A stretch of 64,000 bases of DNA. Origin: Pseudoalteromonas shioyasakiensis (lineage in GTDB: Bacteria > Pseudomonadota > Gammaproteobacteria > Enterobacterales > Alteromonadaceae). Below are positions 8,861-18,085 of the stretch, piece after piece. The stretch is taken from NCBI RefSeq assembly GCF_024518675.1, contig NZ_JANIGL010000001.1:310001-374000 (forward strand), written 5' to 3'. The position numbers and the translations under genes are program-made. The notes under the pieces were generated by a model. That model was not told the origin of the DNA. It worked only from the letters and a program-made list of their open reading frames with translations, and made no database searches. Position 1 is the first letter of the stretch; each line of letters opens with the position of its first letter.

Positions 8861-10378
8861 TTAATTACTTAATAGCCATTCACTTAACAGTCGTACGCCA
8901 AAGCCTGTACCGCCTGGTGAAATTTCATCTTTGCCTTTAGTCGCAAGTGCATTGCCTGCAATGTCAATATGTACCCAACGGGTTTCACCAGCAAAGTGCT
9001 CTAAAAAGCTAGCTGCCGTTGTTGCACCCGGTCCTGTTGAACCTAAGTTTTTCAAATCGGCAATATCCGAGCTTAATGTACTTTTATACCCTAATGGTAA
9101 GCGCCATAGATTTTCGTTTACTTGTTTTCCAGCAAAAGTCAGCTCCTTGATTAAGGCATCATCTTTTGAAAATACAGCAGCGTAGTCATTACCGACGGCT
9201 TTAATTTTAGAACCCGTTAGTGTTGCTACATCAATCATTATTTCTGGCTTAAAGTGCTCACGGGCATACCACATGGCATCACTTAACACTAAACGACCTT
9301 CGGCATCTGTATTGACTATTTCAACACTGAGGCCTTCTGCGGTGCGTACTACATCACCTGGAGCGACAGCAAATTGTGACACCATATTAGCCGCCATGCC
9401 CATGACGGCCACAACATTCTTGTCAGCTTTGGCTAACGCCATCGCTTTTACTGTGCCAAGTACCGCAGCAGCACCTGCCATATCAGATTTCATTCGGGCA
9501 ATTGATGCGCCTGTTTTGATACTATATCCGCCCGAATCAAAAGTAATACCTTTACCAACAAGGGCAATAGGGGTGTCGTTAGCGCCTTTATAATGTGCCA
9601 CCACCAGTCGGGCACCTTGCTCACTGCCACGGCCAACTGCTTCAAGGGCGCCCATACCTAATTCTTTTAATTGTTTAGGCGCTAACACTGTGATTTCTAC
9701 GCCTAATGATTCAAGCTCCTTAGCGGCATTGGCAAAATCTAACGGAGTCATTTGTGTTGCCACTTCAGAGGTCAAGTCGCGGGCTAGGAATACCCCTTGC
9801 TCTATACTGTGTAATATTGAGTAGGTGTTACGTGTTTGTTTAACATGCTCCACATCAAAATGATAGCTCACTGTAGCGGTGCTTGGTTTTTGTTTGTATT
9901 TTTCAAAGCGATGATCACGTAAGTTTGCACCATGGGCAAAGTTAGCTGCAAGTTCAGCATTGCTAATAGCTCCTTTTACACTATCAAATACTACGCTGGC
10001 TGTGGTGATATCATTACTGATTAACCTTGCATGTAAATTACCGCCAAGCTTTGCAATTGCCGATTTATCAAGCTGCTGTTCTTTGCCGGTCCCAACAATG
10101 ATAACTTGTTGTGGTTGCGAATCGGTTGTTGAAATTACTTCAAGCATCTCACCAAATTTACCGTCAAAGCGTTTAATATCAATGGTATGTGTTAGTTGGT
10201 TGTTATATTGAGAATCGAGTTTAGTAAACGCTTCGCTTGGCGTTCCTTGGCTATAAAACACCACTAAGGCGTGTGCTTTATTATTTATTTTTGTGGAAAA
10301 GTTAAACTCAGCCGCATTGACTTGCGTACTTAATGATAGCGCAATTGCCATTGCTGAAGCTTTGATAGCATTTTTCAT
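8861..10378 (-). CDS. Exported leucyl aminopeptidase, peptidase family M17
   Basis: A 505-residue dimetal aminopeptidase that removes N-terminal residues from peptides. The catalytic half shows the M17 signatures GKGITFDSGGYSIK, MKSDMAGAAAVLG and NTDAEGRLVLSDA, which carry the Lys, Asp and Glu metal ligands and the catalytic Lys/Arg. Unlike cytoplasmic PepA, it begins with a clear signal peptide (MKNAIKASAMAIALSLSTQVNAAE, cleavage after ANA-type Ala-x-Ala near residue 23), so it probably works in the periplasm or outside the cell. That suits a marine protein degrader. It is divergent from the Msr fusion gene and followed by a hairpin. Confidence 0.88.
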   Translation of the reverse strand: MKNAIKASAMAIALSLSTQVNAAEFNFSTKINNKAHALVVFYSQGTPSEAFTKLDSQYNNQLTHTIDIKRFDGKFGEMLEVISTTDSQPQQVIIVGTGKEQQLDKSAIAKLGGNLHARLISNDITTASVVFDSVKGAISNAELAANFAHGANLRDHRFEKYKQKPSTATVSYHFDVEHVKQTRNTYSILHSIEQGVFLARDLTSEVATQMTPLDFANAAKELESLGVEITVLAPKQLKELGMGALEAVGRGSEQGARLVVAHYKGANDTPIALVGKGITFDSGGYSIKTGASIARMKSDMAGAAAVLGTVKAMALAKADKNVVAVMGMAANMVSQFAVAPGDVVRTAEGLSVEIVNTDAEGRLVLSDAMWYAREHFKPEIMIDVATLTGSKIKAVGNDYAAVFSKDDALIKELTFAGKQVNENLWRLPLGYKSTLSSDIADLKNLGSTGPGATTAASFLEHFAGETRWVHIDIAGNALATKGKDEISPGGTGFGVRLLSEWLLSN

Positions 10379-10533
10379 GTTGGCACCTAATGAATATAAA
10401 AAAGGCTTTTTACCTTATTTAGGCTCAAAGCGTAAGGGCAACACGATAAAAACTCAATTTAAAGCGTTAAAATTGAAATTTAAAAAACAAATCTTAGGTC
10501 TAGTTAATTAATACCGCATTTTAGGAGTTTTGT

Positions 10534-11829
10534 ATGTTCAAGTCATCGTTGGCGACACTATTAACTATTGCACTGGTGAGTGTAAGCATTGGTGTCTATG
10601 CTTTAACAGCTGAGCAAAAACAGCAAACGCAAACTGTACAGGCGAGTATGCATGTGCAAACTTTGGTATTAGGCTCGGGTTGTTTCTGGGGCGCTGAAAA
10701 ACGTTATGAGGTAATGCCTGGAGTTATAGATGCTGTATCAGGCTATGCAGATGGGCGAGGTTTTAAAGCCAGTTATAGAAACATAACGGCACCGTCTAAG
10801 CGTTTTGATGAAAATAACTATGCAGAAGTTGTTAAAGTCACCTATAACAGTAATCTACTATCAACCGAGGCATTGCTTAAGCGTTACTTTGAAAGCCATG
10901 ATCCTACTTTACTTAATCGTCAAGGGAATGATATTGGCACGCAATACCGCTCTATTATTTTGACCAGCTCACCTTTACAGCTAAAACAAGCGAACCAGAT
11001 TAAATCAGAATATCAAGATAAGCTGACAGCGGCAGGCTATGGCCAAATTAAAACGGCTATCAAGCCACTTCAGACATTTTATAAGGCTGAGGAATACCAC
11101 CAAGATTATATTGCTAAAAACCCAAATGGTTATTGCCCAGACCATTCAACGGGAGTGGTGTTTTCTGAAGAATCAACCAATGATGTTGATAATACCGCTT
11201 TGTTGGCAGGCAAGCAGATTGTGATTATAGACTCACATGATTACTGTCCATACTGCGAAAAATTGAAAAAAGAAGTGACCAATGATTATAAAGGCACAAT
11301 TGCCCTTAGTTACAGAAAAGCAGATGAACTTGATGGGCTAACCATAAAGTCACCCACGTGGGCAACACCCACAATATTATTTTTAGACAATGGTAAAGAA
11401 GTGTATGCGCGCCAAGGTTATGTCACTAATAAGGAGTTTTATAAAGCCTTGGGGGCTTTTAAATTAGGTGACAGCGAAGCGTATAGTGTGGCCTTTAATG
11501 CCCGTACAGATAGCCCGTTTTGTAAACAATATGACATCTTCAAAAATACCCCCGATGGTCAGTTTGTTGACAAACTCAGCGGTGAACCATTATTTGATAC
11601 GCGTGATAGATTTAACTCAGGTACAGGCTGGCTGTCATTTACTCATCCAATTAAGGGCACTGTGACTGAACATGAAGATAACAGCTATGGCATGCAACGT
11701 ATCGAAATAAAGTCAAAATCGACAGGAATTCACTTAGGACATATGTTTGTAGGTGAGGGGCCTAATGGCCAAGATAGATATTGTATTAATGCAACAGTAT
11801 TAGAGTTTGTTCCTCGCATTGACAGTTAA
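10534..11829 (+). CDS. MsrA-thioredoxin-MsrB fusion, exported methionine sulfoxide reductase
   Basis: A 431-residue three-domain protein that reduces both stereoisomers of methionine sulfoxide. Residues 1-24 look like a signal peptide or anchor. MsrA follows, with the catalytic Cys50 in GSGCFWGAEKRYE. Next, around residues 228-310, is a thioredoxin-like domain with CPYC (Cys238/Cys241) and a TPTILFLDNG strand. The C-terminal MsrB domain has GTGWLSF, GIHLGHMF and the catalytic Cys417 in RYCIN. The MsrB part lacks the two CxxC zinc pairs of E. coli MsrB. In the classic Neisseria PilB the order is Trx-MsrA-MsrB, so a central thioredoxin is an uncommon order. It is probably periplasmic, with the built-in thioredoxin recycling the Msr cysteines. 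TAGGAG precedes the start. Confidence 0.88.
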   Translation: MFKSSLATLLTIALVSVSIGVYALTAEQKQQTQTVQASMHVQTLVLGSGCFWGAEKRYEVMPGVIDAVSGYADGRGFKASYRNITAPSKRFDENNYAEVVKVTYNSNLLSTEALLKRYFESHDPTLLNRQGNDIGTQYRSIILTSSPLQLKQANQIKSEYQDKLTAAGYGQIKTAIKPLQTFYKAEEYHQDYIAKNPNGYCPDHSTGVVFSEESTNDVDNTALLAGKQIVIIDSHDYCPYCEKLKKEVTNDYKGTIALSYRKADELDGLTIKSPTWATPTILFLDNGKEVYARQGYVTNKEFYKALGAFKLGDSEAYSVAFNARTDSPFCKQYDIFKNTPDGQFVDKLSGEPLFDTRDRFNSGTGWLSFTHPIKGTVTEHEDNSYGMQRIEIKSKSTGIHLGHMFVGEGPNGQDRYCINATVLEFVPRIDS

Positions 11830-11837
11830 CAAATTAA

Positions 11838-11867
11838 ACGGCACACAATCACTCTTCAGTGTGCCGT
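11838..11867. terminator. Hairpin between convergent msr fusion and small exported protein gene
   Basis: A 9-bp perfect stem (ACGGCACAC with GTGTGCCGT) and 12-nt loop lies between two convergent stops. T-tracts are weak on both sides, so it is a likely but imperfect bidirectional terminator. Confidence 0.5.
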
Positions 11868-11883
11868 ATTAAAAACAACGCAT

Positions 11884-12360
11884 TTATAACGCTAAGTTTT
11901 GTTTAGCACGATTTAAGTTATGATCCACTAAATCGTTGTTCGACATTTTATGCGCTTCATAGAAATCAGAAATCGCAGCGGTTTCTTTATTTGACATAAT
12001 ACGCGCTACACCACGGTTACTTAATGCAAATGAAGTCAGCTCATTACGCTTATAGCTAGGTACTTTACTTGATTTAAGTAAGGTTATTGCTTGAGTGCAG
12101 AGTGCTTCAGCATCAGCGTAGTTATTTAGCTTCACATTAGCAGCACAACTATTAAAAGGAACTTCATAAGAACGGTTAGGATCCGCTTTAATGCGTGCGT
12201 CATCTTTGGTTAGGGCTGTTAATTCACCGCTTGAAAGTGCATCAGTCGATATTTCATTATTAATAACCATTAATTTGTAATCAGTTTGTTCAGCCAAAGC
12301 CACTGATGATGAAGTTAATAGGGTTGCAAGTAAAAATCGCTTAGTTAGTTTATTTAACAT
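11884..12360 (-). CDS. Small exported TPR-like protein
   Basis: I do not recognise a specific family. The 158-residue product begins with a convincing signal peptide (MLNKLTKRFLLATLLTSSSVALAEQ, cleavage after ALA). The mature part is helical and contains two stretches that look like tetratricopeptide helices: NNYADAEALCTQAITLL near residues 80-96 and NRGVARIMSNKETAAISDFYEAHKM near residues 113-137. Two cysteines (in FNSCAAN and ALCTQ) could form a disulfide. It is a single-gene unit. Its start codon is preceded on the minus strand by AGAGGA, and that Shine-Dalgarno lies in a hairpin described separately. Function unknown; a periplasmic protein-protein interaction role is only a guess. Confidence 0.72.
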   Translation of the reverse strand: MLNKLTKRFLLATLLTSSSVALAEQTDYKLMVINNEISTDALSSGELTALTKDDARIKADPNRSYEVPFNSCAANVKLNNYADAEALCTQAITLLKSSKVPSYKRNELTSFALSNRGVARIMSNKETAAISDFYEAHKMSNNDLVDHNLNRAKQNLAL

Positions 12361-12366
12361 GATAAT

Positions 12367-12429
12367 GTCCTCTGGATTAGGTAATTGTTCGTAATGAACA
12401 ATTAAACTTTAGTAATTTAAACCCAGAGG
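12367..12429 (-). promoter_or_regulatory. Nested 5' hairpin that buries the Shine-Dalgarno of the small TPR-like gene
   Basis: Read on the minus strand, CCTCTGG (12429-12423) is exactly complementary to CCAGAGG (12375-12369), which contains the AGAGGA Shine-Dalgarno of the gene starting at 12360. Inside it, TAATTGTTC and GAACAATTA (12382-12404) form a second perfect 9-bp hairpin. The layout is that of a translational switch or RNA thermometer. That is an inference from pairing alone, and the transcription start is unknown. Confidence 0.4.
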
Positions 12430-12536
12430 TACAAACGATAAAAAAACACGCAACAGATGAATAAAATTTAATTATAAATGACTTTCAACTGAATGTAGGG
12501 GCACATAGTAGTAACGATACAATACTACCGCGAAAC

Positions 12537-13415
12537 TCATTTTAAATGTTTATAAGTATCAAGTAGCCATTTTATGAAGAGTTCTAAAGCCGCGTTGGAT
12601 TCACTCGGTTCATGATGGACTAGATAATATTTATCTTTAGTTTTAAGCGGTAAATCGGTGAAATTAAACAGCCATTGCTCTTCAAACCAAGTTTGACTTA
12701 TTGGTAAAGGGATTAAGGCTATTCCCATGCCCTGTTGGGCAGCGCGCGCAACACCAAACATACTGTCGACTTGAATAATTTGTTTAGGTGCAAAGTCATC
12801 TATGCCAGCATGCTCTGCCCATTGGTGCCATGCCCAAGGACGTGCTTTATGCAAAATAAGTGGTACTTCGTTTAAGGCTTTAAGGGGCTCGTCTTGCCAA
12901 GTTTCCCAGTTCTTCTTATTACAAGCGGGAGAGTAAGATAAAGAAAACAGTTCATGAACCACGCCTTCTATTGGTTTAGAAGAAGATAAAACAATCGATA
13001 AGTCACTTTGTTTGGTCAGCTCCTTACGTGTTTTCATAGTGTTAAGCTGTAAATTAGTGTTTGGATGCTCTGTGGTCCATTCACTGAGTTTTGGCATTAA
13101 CAACTCACTGGCGAAAAACTCAGGCAACGTAATACTAATATTCACATTTTCTTGTAATTGGCTAAATTCAGTGATGGTTTTTTCAAGGGCTTTTATAAGA
13201 GGCGATACCGAATCATAAAAATTTTTGCCTGCAGATGTTAAGCGAATCGAGCGCGTTTGGCGCTCAAATAATTCAATGCCTAATTGCTCTTCTAATTGTT
13301 TGATCTGATGGCTTACAGCAGATGGAGTTAAATAGAGCTGATTAGCGGCTTCTTTAAAGCTTAACGTTCTTGCCGCAAAACAAAATGAACGTAATCCTCG
13401 AATAGGTGTTTGCAT
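12537..13415 (-). CDS. LysR-family transcriptional regulator (GcvA-like)
   Basis: A 292-residue LysR regulator. The N-terminal helix-turn-helix is clear: LRSFCFAARTLSFKEAANQLYLTPSAVSHQIKQLEEQLGIELFERQ (residues 8-53), followed by a type 2 periplasmic-binding-protein-like effector domain. The opening IRGLRSFCFAA and the overall look are closest to the GcvA/AmpR-like subgroup. It lies downstream of the leucine operon on the same strand but beyond that operon's terminator, so it is likely a separate unit. Its neighbours do not reveal a target: upstream is the 370-bp spacer to scoB, downstream the small TPR-like gene. The effector is unknown. Confidence 0.85.
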   Translation of the reverse strand: MQTPIRGLRSFCFAARTLSFKEAANQLYLTPSAVSHQIKQLEEQLGIELFERQTRSIRLTSAGKNFYDSVSPLIKALEKTITEFSQLQENVNISITLPEFFASELLMPKLSEWTTEHPNTNLQLNTMKTRKELTKQSDLSIVLSSSKPIEGVVHELFSLSYSPACNKKNWETWQDEPLKALNEVPLILHKARPWAWHQWAEHAGIDDFAPKQIIQVDSMFGVARAAQQGMGIALIPLPISQTWFEEQWLFNFTDLPLKTKDKYYLVHHEPSESNAALELFIKWLLDTYKHLK

Positions 13416-13785
13416 AGTCGATGTTAGTAATTCTCAATAAGGTTAGTTAAGCAATAAATAACCCAATTTGCAAAGACTTAGCTAAAATAGTTTATGAACT
13501 AGCTAAGTTTTGCTTTTATTAATAAAAAATAAACATATATCGCTTATAAAAATTACAAAATTTAAGTTTTTTGATTAATCATTGTTTTGTTTGTTTAATT
13601 TAAAAAATGACGTAATTACTAAGGGCTGAGCGTAACTAACTATAATGGGGCAATCTTAATTAAGATGCTTTAAAGTGGTGCAGGTGCTACAAGGCAAAAA
13701 AAATCCCTCTTGCGAGGGATTTTGGGTAACTCAGCGCCATTGGCACTGGGAATGAGGTCGGTACAAGGTGACTGAGAAGGGAAAA
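13416..13785. other. Spacer between LysR gene and scoB
   Basis: 370 bp without a gene. The scoB-proximal part holds the operon terminator (13696-13723). The rest is very AT-rich (for example 13520-13610) and presumably contains the promoter of the LysR gene. I see no clear operator. Confidence 0.4.
13696..13723 (-). terminator. Terminator of the liu-sco operon
   Basis: On the minus strand AAAATCCCTC and GAGGGATTTT form a 10-bp stem with a 4-nt loop, followed by a run of eight T. It lies about 60 bp beyond scoB and is a textbook Rho-independent terminator. Confidence 0.85.
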
Positions 13786-14442
13786 TTAAAACACCATCTC
13801 GGGAACGTCACCATTAACAAGCAATTTACCTGCCGTTTTACTAATTATTTCATCTACTGACACGCCTGGTGCGCGCTCTAATAAATGAAATGCGCCGTCT
13901 TTAACTTCTAACACGGCTAAGTCTGTCACTATTTTCTTTACACAGTTAACACCAGTTAAAGGTAAAGTACAACTCTCAAGTAATTTGGAGTCGCCATGTT
14001 TACTCGCATGGGTCATAGTAACAATAATATTCTTCGCACCAGCAACAAGGTCCATCGCACCACCCATGCCTTTAATCAGCTTTTTGGGTATCATCCACGA
14101 GGCGATGTTTCCGTTCTGGTCAACTTCAAATGCACCTAAGACTGTTAAGTCTACATGACCACCACGGATCATTGCAAAACTATCTGCACTATTAAATATT
14201 GCTGCACCTGTCGCTGCTGTCACGGTTTCTTTACCCGCGTTGATCATATCAGCATCAAGTTCAGCTTTTGTTGGGTAGGGACCCATGCCCAATAAGCCGT
14301 TTTCTGACTGTAGCATAACTTCAATACCATCAGGTACATAGTTTGCGACTAGGGTTGGAATACCGATCCCCAAATTAACGTAGTAACCATCTTCTAGTTC
14401 TTGCGCAACACGAATTGCGACTTGTTCACGTGATAATGCCAT
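13786..14442 (-). CDS. scoB: 3-oxoacid CoA-transferase subunit B
   Basis: The 218-residue beta subunit of a CoA-transferase that moves CoA from succinyl-CoA (or acetyl-CoA) to acetoacetate. The N-terminus has [16 protein letters not shown] and the catalytic glutamate sits in [10 protein letters not shown] near residue 47. [30 protein letters not shown] is family-typical. It is the last gene of the leucine operon, 11 bp after scoA, and activates the acetoacetate released by HMG-CoA lyase so that thiolase can split it. AGGAG precedes the ATG. AtoA (acetate CoA-transferase) is the alternative name for the same family; the preferred CoA donor is not visible from sequence. Confidence 0.9.
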   Translation of the reverse strand: MALSREQVAIRVAQELEDGYYVNLGIGIPTLVANYVPDGIEVMLQSENGLLGMGPYPTKAELDADMINAGKETVTAATGAAIFNSADSFAMIRGGHVDLTVLGAFEVDQNGNIASWMIPKKLIKGMGGAMDLVAGAKNIIVTMTHASKHGDSKLLESCTLPLTGVNCVKKIVTDLAVLEVKDGAFHLLERAPGVSVDEIISKTAGKLLVNGDVPEMVF

Positions 14443-14453
14443 GCTGAATGCTC

Positions 14454-15152
14454 CTAATCGCGAGTGGTTGTGCGTTCAATGCGTTTTTCAAAGCTGCCTT
14501 TAATAACGCGATTAACAAAAATACCAGGGGTATGAATTTGGCTTGGTTCAAGTTCACCTGGCTCAACAATTTCTTCCACTTCAGCAACAGTGATTTTACC
14601 CGCAGTGGCGGCCATAGGGTTAAAGTTCATGGCAGTATGGCGAAATACGAGGTTACCGTAGCGATCGGCTTTCCACGCTTTGACAATAGCAAACTCGCCT
14701 GTGATCGATTCTTCTAAAATATAAGGTCGACCATTGAATTCTTTCACTTCTTTACCCTCGGCTACGGGAGTTCCGTATCCCGTTGCGGTATAAAAAGCAG
14801 GAATACCGGCACCACCTGCACGCATTTTTTCAGCGAGCGTGCCTTGTGGTGTAAGTACTACATCAATTTCATCACTTAAGAGCTGTTGCTCGAACAGGGC
14901 GTTTTCACCAACATATGAGGCGATAATTTTTTTAATTTGTTTATCATGCAGTAAAATACCTAAACCAAAGTCATCTACACCACAGTTATTTGATACTAGG
15001 GTAAGATCTTTTGTTTGCTTTCGTTTAATTTCGCTAATGAGGCCTTCAGGGATACCACATAGACCAAAACCACCAGCAATAATGGTATCGCCGTCTTTTA
15101 AACCTTCCATTGCGGCTTCATAGCTTGAAACCACCTTATCGAAACCGGCCAT
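14454..15152 (-). CDS. scoA: 3-oxoacid CoA-transferase subunit A
   Basis: The 232-residue alpha subunit, partner of ScoB. The signature [19 protein letters not shown] sits near the N-terminus, and [19 protein letters not shown] in the middle is typical of SCOT/AtoD alpha subunits. A good AAGGAG lies upstream of the ATG. It follows liuE after 52 bp and precedes scoB by 11 bp. In context it completes leucine degradation: acetoacetate made by LiuE becomes acetoacetyl-CoA, which the divergent thiolase at 22472 cleaves to acetyl-CoA. Confidence 0.9.
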   Translation of the reverse strand: MAGFDKVVSSYEAAMEGLKDGDTIIAGGFGLCGIPEGLISEIKRKQTKDLTLVSNNCGVDDFGLGILLHDKQIKKIIASYVGENALFEQQLLSDEIDVVLTPQGTLAEKMRAGGAGIPAFYTATGYGTPVAEGKEVKEFNGRPYILEESITGEFAIVKAWKADRYGNLVFRHTAMNFNPMAATAGKITVAEVEEIVEPGELEPSQIHTPGIFVNRVIKGSFEKRIERTTTRD

Positions 15153-15204
15153 GGGCCCACTCCTTAATTATAATTGTGTGCAATCATTCAATAGTAAATA
15201 TAGC

Positions 15205-16113
15205 CTATTGCGTTGCTATTTGATTTTTAAGAGCTAAGGAAACCTTGCTCACAGGTTGTTTATTTAATGCCGTGCAAATTGCCCAACCAGCGTTAGCCAG
15301 TCTTTCTAAATCAATTCCATGCTCTATGCCAAGTCCTTGTAGCAAGTAAACGACATCTTCAGTGGCAACATTTCCTGACGCCCCCTTTGCATAAGGGCAC
15401 CCACCGAGGCCTGCCACCGCACTGTCAACCGTTGCTATGCCTCGGTTTAGAGCTGTGTAAATATTTGTGAGCGCTTGCCCATATGTGTCATGAAAATGAA
15501 CTGCCAACAATGACTTATCAATATGAGGTAACAGTACATCAAATAAATCATCAACTTTTTTAGCTGTGCCTACACCAATGGTGTCACCGAGGCTTATTTC
15601 ATAGCAGCCAAGGTCTAACAACATTTGACTCACTTCTAATACGCGTTGAGGGTTGATATCCCCTTCATAGGGGCAACCTAATACGCAGCTAACGTAACCC
15701 CGTACGCGAATATTATGACTTTTGGCAAACGCCATCACTTCACTAAAGCGCGCAATACTTTGCTCTATAGAGCAATTAATATTTTTTTGACAAAAAGATT
15801 CGCTGGCTGCGGTAAATATTGCAAACTCTTTAATACCGACGGCGTGAGCGGCATGTGCACCTTTTAAATTTGGCGTGAGTGCAGTTAAGTTTGTATCAGG
15901 TAAATTTAAAGCGCTGATCACGTCACTGGAGTCGGCCATTTGTGGCACCCATTTAGGGGAAACAAATGCGCCAGCTTCAATATCTTTAATTCCTGCGTCA
16001 GCTAATGAGTTGATCAGTTTTATTTTGTCTTGGCTTGAGACGGCTGTTTCATTTTGCAAGCCATCTCTAGCACCAACCTCGACAATACGCACTGATGTGG
16101 GTAAATCGTTCAT
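15205..16113 (-). CDS. liuE: Hydroxymethylglutaryl-CoA lyase
   Basis: A 302-residue TIM-barrel lyase that splits 3-hydroxy-3-methylglutaryl-CoA into acetoacetate and acetyl-CoA, the final specific step of leucine breakdown. The start VRIVEVGARDGLQNE carries the metal/substrate-binding region, HFHDTYGQ a metal-binding His, and GLGGCPYAKGASGNVATEDV is the HMG-CoA lyase signature with its catalytic Cys near residue 237. Its ATG overlaps the liuD stop by 4 bp (ATGA, 16110-16113), indicating translational coupling. Also called MvaB. Confidence 0.94.
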   Translation of the reverse strand: MNDLPTSVRIVEVGARDGLQNETAVSSQDKIKLINSLADAGIKDIEAGAFVSPKWVPQMADSSDVISALNLPDTNLTALTPNLKGAHAAHAVGIKEFAIFTAASESFCQKNINCSIEQSIARFSEVMAFAKSHNIRVRGYVSCVLGCPYEGDINPQRVLEVSQMLLDLGCYEISLGDTIGVGTAKKVDDLFDVLLPHIDKSLLAVHFHDTYGQALTNIYTALNRGIATVDSAVAGLGGCPYAKGASGNVATEDVVYLLQGLGIEHGIDLERLANAGWAICTALNKQPVSKVSLALKNQIATQ

Positions 16114-18077
16114 TGTGCCTCCGACTCATCAACAATGGCCAGCATATCACCATGACTGACTAATTCACCTTCTGCAAAGCAATAGCTAATTAGCACACCA
16201 TCATGGGGGGCATTCAAGGTATATTCCATTTTCATGGCTTCGATAATAACTACAGCATCACCTTTATTGATATTATCACCTACTTTAACCAAGTGCTTAA
16301 CCACAGTGCCATTAAGCGGGGCTGCAAGAGGTAAAGCATCACTCTCATGCTCGCTTATGTAGTGTTTATCAATAAGCTCATACTGTGTTTGTTGTGCTTT
16401 ATACATTACTGTTATGGTGTTTTGTGCATTCACAACATGGCAGCTATGTTTACTGCTATTAATGAACATTTCACAGTGGTTATTTTCAATCGTGCCTGTG
16501 GTTGTATAGTCAACCCCATTAAGGTGAATGCAAAAGCCGTTTGGCAGCTTAGTCGCAACGATAGAACCGTCACTGAAAGGCACAACAATATTGGCAGCTT
16601 GGTTTAAAACAAACCCTGTAAGTGAGCTCCAAGGGTCAGTTTTAGCTTGGCTTAAACTGCTAAGGTGACTAAAAGCAGCAATAACTTTGCTAATCGTCCC
16701 TATGGCCGGATCGACTGCGATTAGTGCATCGCCTTGCTCTTCAATAAAGTGCGTGTCAGGTGCACCTTGTTTAAAGGTTTGATGATTGGCTAGGTTATGT
16801 AAAAAGCTAACGTTACAGCTAAATCCAGATAAATGAAATTGCTCAAGGGCAGTACTTAAACGCGAAAGCGCTGCATCTCGGCTGTCATCATGAACAATGA
16901 GTTTTGCGATCATTGGGTCATAAAATGGGCTTATTTCATCTCCTTGTTTAATACCTGTGTCAATGCGAACGAATTCTGAAGTAGCTGGTATATACAAGCC
17001 ATCAACAGTGCCTGAGCAGGGAATAAAATCGTTACTTGGATCTTCTGCATATATACGGGCTTCAAAACTGTGGCCTTGCAGCACGATATCTGCTTGTGTT
17101 AGAGGGAGTGCTACACCCGCAGCTACATTGATTTGCCAATTGACTAAATCAACACCAGTGACCATTTCTGTCACTGGGTGTTCTACCTGTAGTCGAGTGT
17201 TCATTTCCATAAAGAAAAATTCATCGTCACACAGTAAAAACTCTACTGTACCAGCACCGCGATAATTGATAGCTAATGCACAACGCACTGCTGCTTCCCC
17301 CATTTCTTTACGAAGTTCATCGCTGAGGCCTGGGGCAGGGGCTTCTTCAATTACTTTTTGATGTCGACGTTGCAATGAGCAATCGCGATCGCCTAAATAC
17401 ACACAGTTGCCGTGATTATCTGCAAATACTTGAACTTCAACGTGACGTGGTTTATTGACATAGCGCTCTAGTAACACTAAGTCGTTACCAAAGCCTGCAA
17501 TGGCTTCGCGTTGTGCTCCCTGTAATGCAGTTAAAAAGTCTTTAGCGTGTTCAACAATCCGCATGCCTTTACCACCTCCACCGAATGCGGCTTTGATAAG
17601 CACTGGATACCCGATTTTTTCTGCTTCTGCTTGTAAGAAGGTAGGGTCTTGATTATCGCCATAATAACCTGGCACTAAAGGCACATTTGCCTTAGCCATA
17701 ATTTCTTTAGCACGGGTTTTTGAACCCATGGCTTCAATGCTACTGGCTGGTGGGCCGATAAATGCGATATTATTTTGTTCACAGGCATTAGCAAACTCAC
17801 TGTTTTCAGATAAAAAACCATAGCCTGGGTGAATGCAATCAACATTTGTATCAAGCGCAACTTTTAGAATCTTATCGGCCACTAAATATGAGTCTTTACT
17901 CGGTGCAGGGCCAATGTGGTAGGCTTCGTCAGCTAATTTTACGTGTTGAGCGTTTTTATCTGCATCAGAATATACTGCAACAGTGCTCAAGCCCATGTGT
18001 TTTGCTGTACGCATAACCCGGCATGCAATTTCACCGCGATTAGCAATAAGAATTTTCTTTAATGATTGTGTGCTCAT
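16110..18077 (-). CDS. liuD: Methylcrotonyl-CoA carboxylase, biotin-carrying alpha subunit
   Basis: The 655-residue biotin carboxylase plus biotin carrier subunit that, with LiuB, carboxylates 3-methylcrotonyl-CoA. The N-terminal biotin carboxylase domain has KILIANRGEIACRV, the ATP-grasp glycine loop AAFGGGGKGMR and the MEMNTRLQVEHPVTE motif. The C-terminal biotinyl domain has EAMKMEYT with the biotinylated lysine near residue 616. The frame opens at 18098, but that start lies inside liuC. The ATG at 18077 has AGGGA at correct spacing and begins 8 bp after the liuC stop, so I prefer it. A propionyl- or acetyl-CoA carboxylase subunit would look similar; the liu context decides. Confidence 0.94.
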   Translation of the reverse strand: MSTQSLKKILIANRGEIACRVMRTAKHMGLSTVAVYSDADKNAQHVKLADEAYHIGPAPSKDSYLVADKILKVALDTNVDCIHPGYGFLSENSEFANACEQNNIAFIGPPASSIEAMGSKTRAKEIMAKANVPLVPGYYGDNQDPTFLQAEAEKIGYPVLIKAAFGGGGKGMRIVEHAKDFLTALQGAQREAIAGFGNDLVLLERYVNKPRHVEVQVFADNHGNCVYLGDRDCSLQRRHQKVIEEAPAPGLSDELRKEMGEAAVRCALAINYRGAGTVEFLLCDDEFFFMEMNTRLQVEHPVTEMVTGVDLVNWQINVAAGVALPLTQADIVLQGHSFEARIYAEDPSNDFIPCSGTVDGLYIPATSEFVRIDTGIKQGDEISPFYDPMIAKLIVHDDSRDAALSRLSTALEQFHLSGFSCNVSFLHNLANHQTFKQGAPDTHFIEEQGDALIAVDPAIGTISKVIAAFSHLSSLSQAKTDPWSSLTGFVLNQAANIVVPFSDGSIVATKLPNGFCIHLNGVDYTTTGTIENNHCEMFINSSKHSCHVVNAQNTITVMYKAQQTQYELIDKHYISEHESDALPLAAPLNGTVVKHLVKVGDNINKGDAVVIIEAMKMEYTLNAPHDGVLISYCFAEGELVSHGDMLAIVDESEAQ

Positions 18078-18085
18078 GGTGATCC

